A stretch of DNA of 41,105 bases from Gammaproteobacteria bacterium HGW-Gammaproteobacteria-3 (GTDB lineage: Bacteria; Pseudomonadota; Gammaproteobacteria; Methylococcales; Methylomonadaceae), in the NCBI GenBank assembly GCA_002843155.1, contig PGZD01000018.1, positions 39,370 to 80,474 of the forward strand, in the 5' to 3' direction. Made by a program: the position numbers and the translations under genes. A model generated the notes under the pieces. That model searched no databases. It was not told where the DNA came from and worked only from the letters and a program-made list of their open reading frames with translations. Each line of letters starts with the position of its first letter. Within the stretch, counting starts at the first letter, position 1. Positions 1 through 7,019 of the stretch are shown here, piece by piece.

Positions 1-243
1 TCTCGTAAAGAAAAATTGATGGGTATTTTCAACGAACTGGTAGTTGAGCCTGATTTGGAATGGGCATTTATTGATGGCAGTATTGTGAAAGCTCATCAGT
101 ATAGTAGCGGTGCGGCCTCTGGGCAAGAATCGGCGATTGGAAAATCTGTTGCGGGTAATACAGCCAAAATTCATAGGGCTGTTGATGCCGGCGGCCTTCC
201 CATCCACTTTACAGTGAGACGGGAAAACACCCGGGTGGGTTAA
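1..243 (+). pseudogene. IS5-family transposase fragment
   Basis: The reading frame is open from the first base of the window and reads through a conserved stretch of IS5/IS427-type DDE transposases: WAFIDGSIVKAHQYSSGA, then ESAIGKS, then GNTAKIHRAVDAGGLPIHF. The D of FIDGS is the usual first catalytic aspartate region of this family. After HFTV the frame leaves the family pattern (VRRENTRVG, then stop), so the C-terminal half with the remaining catalytic residues is absent. The N-terminal part lies outside the window. It is best read as a decayed insertion sequence, not an active one. Family assignment is from the recognisable core motif only. Confidence 0.8.
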
Positions 244-305
244 GCGTACTGATCGGTCGCTACGCGTCAAGTATGGGCGCGATAAAAATCCGCGCTACGC
301 CCGTC

Positions 306-321
306 GCCCGATAAATCGGGC
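306..321. repeat. short perfect hairpin between IS remnant and glycosyltransferase
   Basis: GCCCGAT at 306-312 and ATCGGGC at 315-321 form a 7-bp perfect stem with a 2-base loop. It lies in the 244-492 gap, which contains no convincing gene. There is no T-run after it, so it is not an obvious intrinsic terminator. It may be part of the decayed insertion sequence or a dispersed palindromic repeat. Confidence 0.4.
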
Positions 322-492
322 TCCTGCACAGCGCGCTCCGCCTTCGATACCGGTAACCCTAGCGATTTTGTTTGCACAAAGCTTTTTGCTTTTGGTTCAC
401 GCCCTTTACCTATATCCTTTGCAGGCAACGCAGAAAAGACAAGTCGGTTGCACAAGCTATACAATGCACTTTCCTTAACTCAAGCAAAAATC

Positions 493-1302
493 ATGGCGCA
501 TAAATTAAGCATTTCCCTGGTGGTTTACCATTCAGACCTTTTGCTGCTGGAAAAAACCTTGCAGAGCTTGAAACAGGCTGTCGGCAAAGCGCTTGAGGCT
601 GAATTGCTCGATGACTATAGCGTTAAAATTGTCGATAACACGGCGGGCAAAAACCGGCGGGAAGTCGCAAAAGTATTGGCCAGAACCGGGATGAACGGCA
701 AGCTTGTCACCGCGCCCCGAAACCTGGGTTATGGCCGGGGCCATAACCTTGCGCTGGCTCACGGGTATGATGATTATCATCTAGTAATCAATCCTGATGT
801 CATTGTCCATGAAGAGGCCATTACCGGTGCTATCCGCTATTTACAAAAACATCCGAAAGTCGGCCTGATAACGCCGTTGAGCCAGAGGGAAGAAGGCGGC
901 AGAGAGTATTTGTGCAAAGCCTATCCTACTGTTCCGGTACTGTTGCTGAGAGGTTTTGCGCCCGCCGTAGTTAAAAACCGGTTTTCCGGAAGGCTCGATG
1001 CCTACGAACAAAAAGATCAGGATAAAACCCGTAACGATGTGTTGATAGCCAGCGGCTGCTTTATGTTTTTCAGGCATGAGGCGCTGCGTTGCGTAAAAGG
1101 TTTCAGCCCCTTATTTTTCATGTATTTCGAAGATTTCGATTTATCGCTGCGGCTGGGAAAAACATGGCGGATTGCCTATGTGCCGACTGTAAAAATCATT
1201 CATTACGGCGGTAATAGCGCCAAAAAAGGCTTCAGGCATATTGCCTTTTTTGCCCGCTCCGCAATAACCTTTTTCAACCTTCATGGCTGGCGACTTTGGT
1301 AG
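493..1302 (+). CDS. family 2 glycosyltransferase (rhamnosyltransferase-like)
   Basis: This is a GT-A fold family 2 glycosyltransferase of about 269 residues that would transfer a sugar from a nucleotide donor, probably in surface polysaccharide or LPS assembly. Visible features are the N-terminal strand LSISLVVYHSD, the nucleotide-binding segment NLGYGRGHN near residue 80, a DxD-like NPDV near residue 100, FMYFEDFDLSLRL near residue 210 as the acceptor/catalytic ED motif, and IIHYGGNSAKKG near the end. An upstream in-frame ATG exists at 448, but ATG 493 gives the usual N-terminus (MAHKLSISLVVYHS) for the family. No clear ribosome binding site precedes either. It stands alone between an IS remnant and a PhoB-type promoter, so its acceptor cannot be deduced. 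The family call is firm and the substrate unknown. Confidence 0.85.
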   Translation: MAHKLSISLVVYHSDLLLLEKTLQSLKQAVGKALEAELLDDYSVKIVDNTAGKNRREVAKVLARTGMNGKLVTAPRNLGYGRGHNLALAHGYDDYHLVINPDVIVHEEAITGAIRYLQKHPKVGLITPLSQREEGGREYLCKAYPTVPVLLLRGFAPAVVKNRFSGRLDAYEQKDQDKTRNDVLIASGCFMFFRHEALRCVKGFSPLFFMYFEDFDLSLRLGKTWRIAYVPTVKIIHYGGNSAKKGFRHIAFFARSAITFFNLHGWRLW

Positions 1303-1438
1303 CCGTTTTTTTGGACTCTCCCGAAATGCTTGCGAACGGTCATTAAGTGCTCGGTTAGTATGTCTATGGCAACATTTATCAAAACGGGCATTGGCTCTCT
1401 GTGCGTCATACAACAGCTTTTCAAGTTCCATAACAGAG

Positions 1439-1494
1439 CCGTCATAAAGATGTAATCTGTATGTAACAATTTTGTAACAATAATGCATTATGAT
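1439..1494 (+). promoter_or_regulatory. tandem PhoB-type box and -10 for the TonB operon
   Basis: Four 7-base half-sites are spaced exactly 11 bases apart: CCGTCAT (1439-1445), ATGTAAT (1450-1456), ATGTAAC (1461-1467) and TTGTAAC (1472-1478). This is the 7+4+7 layout of Pho boxes (consensus half-site CTGTCAT). A -10-like TATGAT starts at 1489, exactly 10 bases after the last half-site, the position expected when PhoB replaces a -35 element. Transcription would start near 1500 and leave a leader of about 100 bases before the DUF3450 gene. No regulator gene is in the window, so PhoB control is inferred from the site alone. Confidence 0.7.
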
Positions 1495-1601
1495 TCACCT
1501 TTTTAAAAATGCGGGCTTGAATGCGCCTGCGGCTTGAGTTCCGGGGTTTTCGGGGCTCTTATAAATCATGCCGCAACGCCTTACCCTTTTATCAGGTGTC
1601 G

Positions 1602-2378
1602 ATGAATATGAATGCCGTAACAAAATTTAAATCGGGCGCGATAACAATGGCCTTGGGAGGGCTTCTAAACATCAGCCCGCCCGTTAGTGCGGATACCTTG
1701 GAAAACCTTGCGCAGACATTGATTTCGATGCGGGGAGAAGTCGAGGAATTGCAATCCCAACTGGACATGGAAAAACAGTCCCATAGAACCCGTATGGACG
1801 CCTTGAGTTCGCAAATGGCCGATTTGAGCGTTGACAATCAACGTCAAGAAGTCGCCATGGAAAAACTGCAACAAACGCTCGTTAAATATGAAGAGGCCAG
1901 CGCTCAAGCCAAAAGTGGCGATGAAGTCTTGGTGCCCGTTGTGCTGGCCGCGCTGGATGATTTGAAGCAATATGTTCAGGACAGCCTGCCTTTTAAAACA
2001 GAAGAACGGCTGGCGGGACTTTCCGAGCTGAGAACACAGGTTGAAACCCGGCTTCTAAGCCCTAAAAAAGCGGCGAACCGGGTGTGGTCTTTTGTCGAGG
2101 ATGAAATCCGCCTGACGCGCGAGAACGGCGTCTACAGCCAGACTATAAACCTGGGCGGCGAGCAGCGTCTGGTCGATGTCGCCAAACTGGGCTCCATGTT
2201 TCTCTATTTTCAAGCCAACGATAACCACTATGGCATGGCGATCAAGCAAACGGGCACATGGCGTTTTGTCGAACTGAAAAATCAGGAAGAAAAAGAGCAG
2301 ATTGCATTGCTGTTTGATTCACTGAGAAAACAAATTCGGCAAGGTTATTTTGAGCTGCCTAATCCTTTGGAGTCGTAA
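1602..2378 (+). CDS. DUF3450 protein, first gene of a TonB operon
   Basis: This is a probable exported protein of 258 residues in the DUF3450 family, whose members are typically encoded just upstream of TtpC/ExbB-ExbD-TonB clusters. The start at 1602 (MNMNAVTKFKSG) follows AGGTG and gives a signal-like N-terminus: basic residues, a hydrophobic stretch ITMALGGLLNI, and a likely cleavage after VSA. A longer in-frame start at 1521 would put 27 non-signal residues in front and is less likely. Residues about 35-110 are strongly predicted coiled coil (SMRGEVEELQSQL and similar), followed by a compact C-terminal domain ending LFDSLRKQIRQGYFELPNP. It abuts the next gene with no gap (TAA then ATG). 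The expected role is a periplasmic accessory of the TonB energising complex; its biochemical function is not known. Confidence 0.85.
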   Translation: MNMNAVTKFKSGAITMALGGLLNISPPVSADTLENLAQTLISMRGEVEELQSQLDMEKQSHRTRMDALSSQMADLSVDNQRQEVAMEKLQQTLVKYEEASAQAKSGDEVLVPVVLAALDDLKQYVQDSLPFKTEERLAGLSELRTQVETRLLSPKKAANRVWSFVEDEIRLTRENGVYSQTINLGGEQRLVDVAKLGSMFLYFQANDNHYGMAIKQTGTWRFVELKNQEEKEQIALLFDSLRKQIRQGYFELPNPLES

Positions 2379-3881
2379 ATGAAATATCTGTTGGTTGGAT
2401 TTTTAATCAGTGCCGCCGGTTTTCAATCGGCCCTAGCTCAGGACGCGCCGAAAGCAACGGCAGGGGCCGCTTCGGCCAAGCAGGCAGCCCCTGCGGCAAA
2501 AGCGGAACCGGAAGTGAAAAAGGACAAGCCGGTATCATTGGCCGCGACCTATAAAAGAGAATTCGCATTTTTGCAGGCGCAGAAAAAAGAACTGGAAAAC
2601 AGGCTGAAGACATTTAAGGCGCAGGCGGCTCATGCCGAGCAAAGTATCAGCCGGAAAATCAGCAGTCTGGAAAATAAAAATATTGCCTTGTCGGCCAAAG
2701 ACGAAGCCATCCGAACTCAATTGGCCAATGCCGAACGTAAAGATGAGAGCTTGAGCGATAACCATGAGTTGTTGGAGATGACCTACTCGCAAGGTAATAC
2801 CAGTCTCGATGCTTACGGCAAGTCTCTCGAAAACAATGCCGACTTTACCGCCGCGACCGATGACGGCAAGCTTGCCATGCTGTTCGGGCAAGCGACCGCC
2901 CTGCTTAAAGATTTAGGCAGTATCCGCACGAGTGAAACACACTTTTTCAAAGCGGACGGCAGTGAAATAGCGGGCGAGGTCATCAATGTCGGTAACATTG
3001 CCGCTTACGGCGTCAGTGATGTCGCCAGCGGCATTTTAGTACCGGCGGGCGGTGGCCGTCTTAAATTGTGGAGCGAGCCGTCCGAAAACGTAGCCAAAGG
3101 CCTGTTGACCGGAAAAATGCCCAACAGCCTGAAGATATTTTTGTTTGAATCCAAAGACAAAGCGGTCGATGAAAAACAGCAGAAAACCGTAATGAGCATT
3201 ATCGATTCCGGCGGCACCATCGGCTGGGCCATTGTCGGTCTAGGTTTGGTGGCCGTGGTGCTGATCGGTATTCGCTGGGCTTTGCTGTATTTTGCCTCGC
3301 TCAACACCCAATCGATTGCCAAAGTGGTGATTCCGTTATTGCAAAAAGATAAAGAACAGGAAGCGCTGGCTTACTGCAAGCAGCAAAAAGGCCCGTTTGC
3401 CCGGGTTTTGATGGCCACTATTCAAAACTCCCACGGCAATCGGGACCATATGGATGATGTCATTTCCGAAGCACTGTTACACGAAGCCGGAGCGTTAAAC
3501 CGCTTTGGCTCGGCGATTCTGGTGATTGCTTCCATCTCCCCGTTACTGGGTCTGTTGGGCACGGTAACCGGGATGATTTCAACCTTTGACATTATCACCG
3601 AATTCGGCACCGGCGATCCCAAGCTTTTATCCAGCGGCATATCCGTAGCGTTAGTGACCACCGAGCTGGGTTTGATTATTGCCATTCCGGCTGTGCTGGC
3701 GGGAACCCTGCTCTCCAGTTGGTCGGATGGCATCAAATATGATCTTGAAGAAGTGGCGCTCAAAGCCACCAATATCCTGCTCGATAAAGATCATCCGGAA
3801 AAAGTTCAGCGAAGAATACTGGCCGAAGCCAACAGCATGGCGGGTATCAAAGGCCTGGAGCCGGATTATGCGGCCGGTTGA
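2379..3881 (+). CDS. long MotA/TolQ/ExbB proton-channel protein (TtpC-like)
   Basis: This 500-residue protein combines an N-terminal periplasmic part with a C-terminal MotA/TolQ/ExbB domain, the build of TtpC, which in Vibrio works with a second ExbB-ExbD-TonB set. A signal peptide (MKYLLVGFLISAAGF, cleavage after ALA near residue 20) is followed by an Ala/Lys/Pro-rich linker and a coiled coil (about residues 50-130). The first channel helix lies near residues 278-302 (WAIVGLGLVAVVLIG). The conserved ExbB core follows at SPLLGLLGTVTGMISTF (about 385-402) and TTELGLIIAIPAVLAGTLL (about 427-446). The start directly abuts the DUF3450 stop, which indicates translational coupling. It most likely gives an extra or regulatory layer to force transduction to the outer membrane. 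Confidence 0.9.
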   Translation: MKYLLVGFLISAAGFQSALAQDAPKATAGAASAKQAAPAAKAEPEVKKDKPVSLAATYKREFAFLQAQKKELENRLKTFKAQAAHAEQSISRKISSLENKNIALSAKDEAIRTQLANAERKDESLSDNHELLEMTYSQGNTSLDAYGKSLENNADFTAATDDGKLAMLFGQATALLKDLGSIRTSETHFFKADGSEIAGEVINVGNIAAYGVSDVASGILVPAGGGRLKLWSEPSENVAKGLLTGKMPNSLKIFLFESKDKAVDEKQQKTVMSIIDSGGTIGWAIVGLGLVAVVLIGIRWALLYFASLNTQSIAKVVIPLLQKDKEQEALAYCKQQKGPFARVLMATIQNSHGNRDHMDDVISEALLHEAGALNRFGSAILVIASISPLLGLLGTVTGMISTFDIITEFGTGDPKLLSSGISVALVTTELGLIIAIPAVLAGTLLSSWSDGIKYDLEEVALKATNILLDKDHPEKVQRRILAEANSMAGIKGLEPDYAAG

Positions 3882-3920
3882 TTTATTTTCTCTGCGTCAC
3901 CGATTTGATTGGGTGAAATC

Positions 3921-4511
3921 ATGGAACTGATCAGCGAAATAAAAGACTTCATGGATAAAGGCGGTTTTATCATGCCGCCTTTGCTGTTCCTGACTGTGCT
4001 GCTCTGGTACGGCCTGGGCTATCGCTTTTGGGTACTCAGGCGCAGTGGCCGCTACAGTGTGCGGGAATTAATCAAACAAAATAAAAACGACTGGCAAAAA
4101 CAGCCAAAAGATATAGTCGAGGAAGCGGTCAGGGTTGGCTTTGCGATTAAAGCACAGGCGCCAGAGCATTTGCGCAAGCATCTGGATGTCGAGTTTTATC
4201 CTTATGAAAAAGAACTCAGAAAATTTACCGCGCTGATCAAGATTGTCGTGATTCTGGCGCCATTGATGGGTTTGCTGGGTACCGTAACCGGCATGATCGA
4301 GACTTTCGATTCCCTGGCGGAAATGGCGCTGTTCACTCAGTCCGGCGGCATCGCGGGCGGTATCGCCCAAGCCTTGTTCACAACCCAGATGGGTTTGTCG
4401 GTAGCAATTCCTGGGGTTCTGGCCAAAAGCGCCCTGGATCGTAAACAAAGCCGAATACAATCCGAGCTTGAGCAAGTCAAGGATTTATTGAGTCTTGAAG
4501 AAACCCGGTAA
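3921..4511 (+). CDS. exbB: ExbB-type proton-channel subunit
   Basis: This is an inner-membrane ExbB/TolQ family subunit of 196 residues that forms the proton channel with ExbD and energises TonB. ATG 3921 has GGGTGA 5-6 bases upstream; a TTG start at 3909 is in frame but less likely. The first membrane helix is FIMPPLLFLTVLLWYGLGY (about residues 14-32). The conserved pair of helices follows at LMGLLGTVTGMIETF and TTQMGLSVAIPGVLAKSAL. It is shorter than E. coli ExbB (244 residues) and resembles the compact ExbB2 type found in TtpC clusters. It lies between the TtpC-like gene and exbD in one operon. Confidence 0.92.
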   Translation: MELISEIKDFMDKGGFIMPPLLFLTVLLWYGLGYRFWVLRRSGRYSVRELIKQNKNDWQKQPKDIVEEAVRVGFAIKAQAPEHLRKHLDVEFYPYEKELRKFTALIKIVVILAPLMGLLGTVTGMIETFDSLAEMALFTQSGGIAGGIAQALFTTQMGLSVAIPGVLAKSALDRKQSRIQSELEQVKDLLSLEETR

Positions 4512-4554
4512 AACCGGCCAATAGACACACACAGTTTAAACAGTAGGTTATTGC

Positions 4555-4959
4555 ATGAGATACCGAGAAAAAACCGACTTTTCCCAGGCTTTGGATATTT
4601 CACCCCTGATCGACATTGTTTTTATTTTGTTGATCTTTTTTATGGTGACCACAACCTTTGTCAAAGACATGAAGCTGGAACTGGAGCGGCCGAGCGCATC
4701 CAGCGCCAATACCGCCTCCTCCAAAGCTATTCGCCTGTATATCGATCAGGCCGGTGACACTTATCTGGACGGCGAACCCATCAGGGTGTGGCTGATTCAA
4801 AGCAAGCTGCGGGACTTATTGAAAGCATCCGCCACGGCCAGCGTGCTGGTGGTAACCGATGATGGCGTGCCCGCCGGCAAACTGGTTGAAGTCGTCGATC
4901 AGGCGCGCTTGGCGGGCGCCCAGGGCGTTGGCGTGGCCACTAAAAAAGAAGCGGGCTAA
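4555..4959 (+). CDS. exbD: ExbD biopolymer transport protein
   Basis: This 134-residue ExbD/TolR family protein has a single N-terminal membrane helix and a periplasmic domain. The helix ISPLIDIVFILLIFFMVTTTF carries the essential proton-carrying aspartate (the D of PLIDIVF, near residue 20). The periplasmic part ends with DDGVPAGKLVEVVDQARLAG, typical of ExbD. It functions with the upstream ExbB subunits and the downstream TonB. The 43-base gap after exbB and the same-strand order support cotranscription. Confidence 0.93.
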   Translation: MRYREKTDFSQALDISPLIDIVFILLIFFMVTTTFVKDMKLELERPSASSANTASSKAIRLYIDQAGDTYLDGEPIRVWLIQSKLRDLLKASATASVLVVTDDGVPAGKLVEVVDQARLAGAQGVGVATKKEAG

Positions 4960-4969
4960 GGGATTATAA

Positions 4970-5617
4970 GTGGCTACAGACAAGCTTACAGAAAAGCGGG
5001 GCAAATACCTGTCCGGCTCCATCGCCATGCTAGTGGGGCCAGTGCTGGTATTCGGCACCGTTTTGTTCATGAACCGGATGGATGATGGCCTTGATAAAGG
5101 CCATCAGGAAAAGTCCACCGAGCTGAATGTGGTCAAGCAGGAAAAGCCCAAACCCAAGAAAAAAGTTCAGAAACGAAAAGCCAGGCCCAAACCCCGACAA
5201 TCGCGTGCACCGGCTCCCGTGACCGGCTTGAACTCGAATTTATCGGGTATCGATTTAGGTTTATCCAGTCTGGGCGTGGACGGATTGGACAATGACAACA
5301 GCTTGCTCGGCAACACCCAGGCTTCGGTCATGACTGAAGATACCGTTGATACCTTGCCGCAGCCCAAAGTCAAAGGCAATTTTGTCTATCCCAAATCCGC
5401 CAAAAAACGCGGCATCGAAGGTTATGTGGTGCTGTCGGTGCTGATAGATACGGACGGCAGCGTTGACAAGATCCAGGTGCTGGAATCATCGCCTCAGGGC
5501 GTGTTCGACGACTCCGCCATCGCGGGACTCAGAAACTGGCGCTTTACGCCCGCGCAGTATCAAGGTCAGGCGGTCAAAGTCTGGGCTAAGCAGAAAATAC
5601 GATTTGGACTCGGGTGA
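4970..5617 (+). CDS. tonB: TonB energy-transducing protein
   Basis: This TonB protein of 215 residues spans the inner membrane once and contacts outer-membrane receptors. The start is GTG at 4970, preceded by AGGGA. The membrane segment is GSIAMLVGPVLVFGTVLF (about residues 16-33). It is followed by a short Lys/Pro-rich spacer (KPKPKKKVQKRKARPKPR) that is much more basic and shorter than the E. coli Pro-Glu/Pro-Lys stretch. The C-terminal TonB domain (about 135-215) has YPKSAKKRGIEGYVVLSVLI, SSPQGVFDDSAIAGLRNWRF and a final KQKIRFGLG. It is the fifth gene of the DUF3450 operon and overlaps the TPR gene start region. Confidence 0.93.
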   Translation: MATDKLTEKRGKYLSGSIAMLVGPVLVFGTVLFMNRMDDGLDKGHQEKSTELNVVKQEKPKPKKKVQKRKARPKPRQSRAPAPVTGLNSNLSGIDLGLSSLGVDGLDNDNSLLGNTQASVMTEDTVDTLPQPKVKGNFVYPKSAKKRGIEGYVVLSVLIDTDGSVDKIQVLESSPQGVFDDSAIAGLRNWRFTPAQYQGQAVKVWAKQKIRFGLG

Positions 5618-5625
5618 TAAACACT

Positions 5626-6843
5626 ATGATGATTTTGACTAAGGCGGATAAAGTGCCGGAAAGCGTGGCGTTCGAGCGCTTTATGTCGGCTTTATTGGTT
5701 TTACTGATGCTGGGTTTTGCGGTTGCAGGTTTTGCGAAAGACTCGGAAAAAAAAGACCCCGATACCTTTGCGGTCGGCGATTTAATGCCACTGGCAGCCA
5801 TGCTGATTAAAGACGGCAATCCCGGCCGCGCCGTGAAAACCCTGCAATCGATCGATTTAACCCAAGAAGACCTGGATCTGGCGCGTTATTACACTTTGTT
5901 GGGGATGGCGCAAATGGGGCTGAATGATCTGGCCTCGGCCAAAGACAGTATCGGACAGGCGATTGCCAACGGTCAGTCCGACCCGGTTATCTATGTTTAC
6001 CTGGCGCAAGCGCATTACGGCTTGAAGGAATACCCGGAAACTTTGGCCGCTATAGACCACGCGCAGGCGGTATATAAAACCTACCCCGCGCTGATTGAGA
6101 TGAAAACCCACGCGCATTGGCTGTTAAAACAATACGATCAGGCTTGGGATGCCTTGACGCTGGGTGAATCGCTGTTTCCCGACAATGATAAATTTTTGCA
6201 GCGCCGGGTTTTTTACGCCATGGATTTGGGGCTGTACCGCAATGCCGCTGAATTGGGTAGACGGTATTTAGCCAAATCAGCCGCCAAACCGGAAGATTTT
6301 GTCACAATTGGCAATGCTCTACGCTTGAGCCGACAATTTGACGAGGCGACCAATATTCTCGAAGCGGCCCGGTTGAATTACCCAGAACATGTCACGTTAG
6401 CCAAAGTGTTGGCGCATACTTATCTGGATCAGGGCATGACCAACGCCGCTGCGGCGATACTCGAACAAGCTTCGCGTTATAACGCTGAATTCATCTCCGA
6501 AGCCGCCGAATTATATAAGCGCGCGGGGCGCCTATACCGGGCTCTGGAATTGAATGCCCAGGTGCCTGACCAGACAATAAAGCTCAAGCAGCGGCTGGCC
6601 ATTTTACTGGGTTTGAAAAGATATGAAATGGTCATCAATATGGAGGCGACACTGTACCGCGCCCATTTATTGGGTGATCAGAATATTCGCTATGCCTTGG
6701 CATATGCGGCCTACTCCATCGGGGAGTTTGAACAAGCCAAAAAGCATTTGCGTTTTGTCAAGGAACCGGGTTTGTTCAAGCAAGCCATGGAGCTGCAACG
6801 ACTGATGCAGGAATGCGCGGACGAAAAATGGAAATGCGCGTAA
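5626..6843 (+). CDS. TPR-repeat protein of the TonB operon
   Basis: This is a tetratricopeptide-repeat protein of about 405 residues at the end of the operon, as is usual for DUF3450/TtpC clusters (TtpB-type TPR proteins). A hydrophobic stretch FMSALLVLLMLGFAVAGFA near residues 20-38 looks like a signal peptide or anchor. Helical repeats follow throughout, for example YYTLLGMAQMGLNDLASAKD, PVIYVYLAQAHYGLKEYPET and FVTIGNALRLSRQFDEATNI. ATG 5626 sits 8 bases after GGGTGA; a GTG at 5614 that overlaps the tonB stop is the alternative. Its likely role is as a periplasmic scaffold for the energising complex; direct evidence is lacking. Confidence 0.85.
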   Translation: MMILTKADKVPESVAFERFMSALLVLLMLGFAVAGFAKDSEKKDPDTFAVGDLMPLAAMLIKDGNPGRAVKTLQSIDLTQEDLDLARYYTLLGMAQMGLNDLASAKDSIGQAIANGQSDPVIYVYLAQAHYGLKEYPETLAAIDHAQAVYKTYPALIEMKTHAHWLLKQYDQAWDALTLGESLFPDNDKFLQRRVFYAMDLGLYRNAAELGRRYLAKSAAKPEDFVTIGNALRLSRQFDEATNILEAARLNYPEHVTLAKVLAHTYLDQGMTNAAAAILEQASRYNAEFISEAAELYKRAGRLYRALELNAQVPDQTIKLKQRLAILLGLKRYEMVINMEATLYRAHLLGDQNIRYALAYAAYSIGEFEQAKKHLRFVKEPGLFKQAMELQRLMQECADEKWKCA

Positions 6844-6930
6844 GGCGCGCTTGCTTCAAAGCGGGAGAATTCCCGTCCGGGATGTAAAAGTTCCCGGTCA
6901 TGTAACCTTTACACTCATCGTAGATCAAAA

Positions 6931-6966
6931 TTCGGCCCCTCACCTAACGTTAGGTGAGGGGCCGAA
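6931..6966. repeat. 36-base perfect palindrome before the TonB receptor gene
   Basis: Positions 6931-6966 are an exact inverted repeat with its centre between 6948 and 6949 (arm TTCGGCCCCTCACCTAAC) and no loop. After one mismatched pair, three further A/T pairs extend it on both sides. It lies 87 bases after the TPR stop and about 54 bases before the receptor start. As RNA it would fold into a very stable hairpin, but only TTT follows on the plus strand (TTTT on the minus), so it is a weak terminator candidate at best. A protein-binding site or a mobile-repeat scar are alternatives. Confidence 0.8.
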
Positions 6967-7019
6967 ATTTGAAGTGCGAAAGGTATAAATTCAGCCATAG
7001 CCACAGTCCAACGCCATTT

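Noticed and set aside
6895-6925. Possible Pho-type site before the TonB receptor (CGGTCAT, then CCTTTAC 11 bases later)
   Set aside because: Only the first half-site is good; the second matches about three of seven positions and no clear -10 sits at the expected distance. The receptor may instead be read from the upstream operon.
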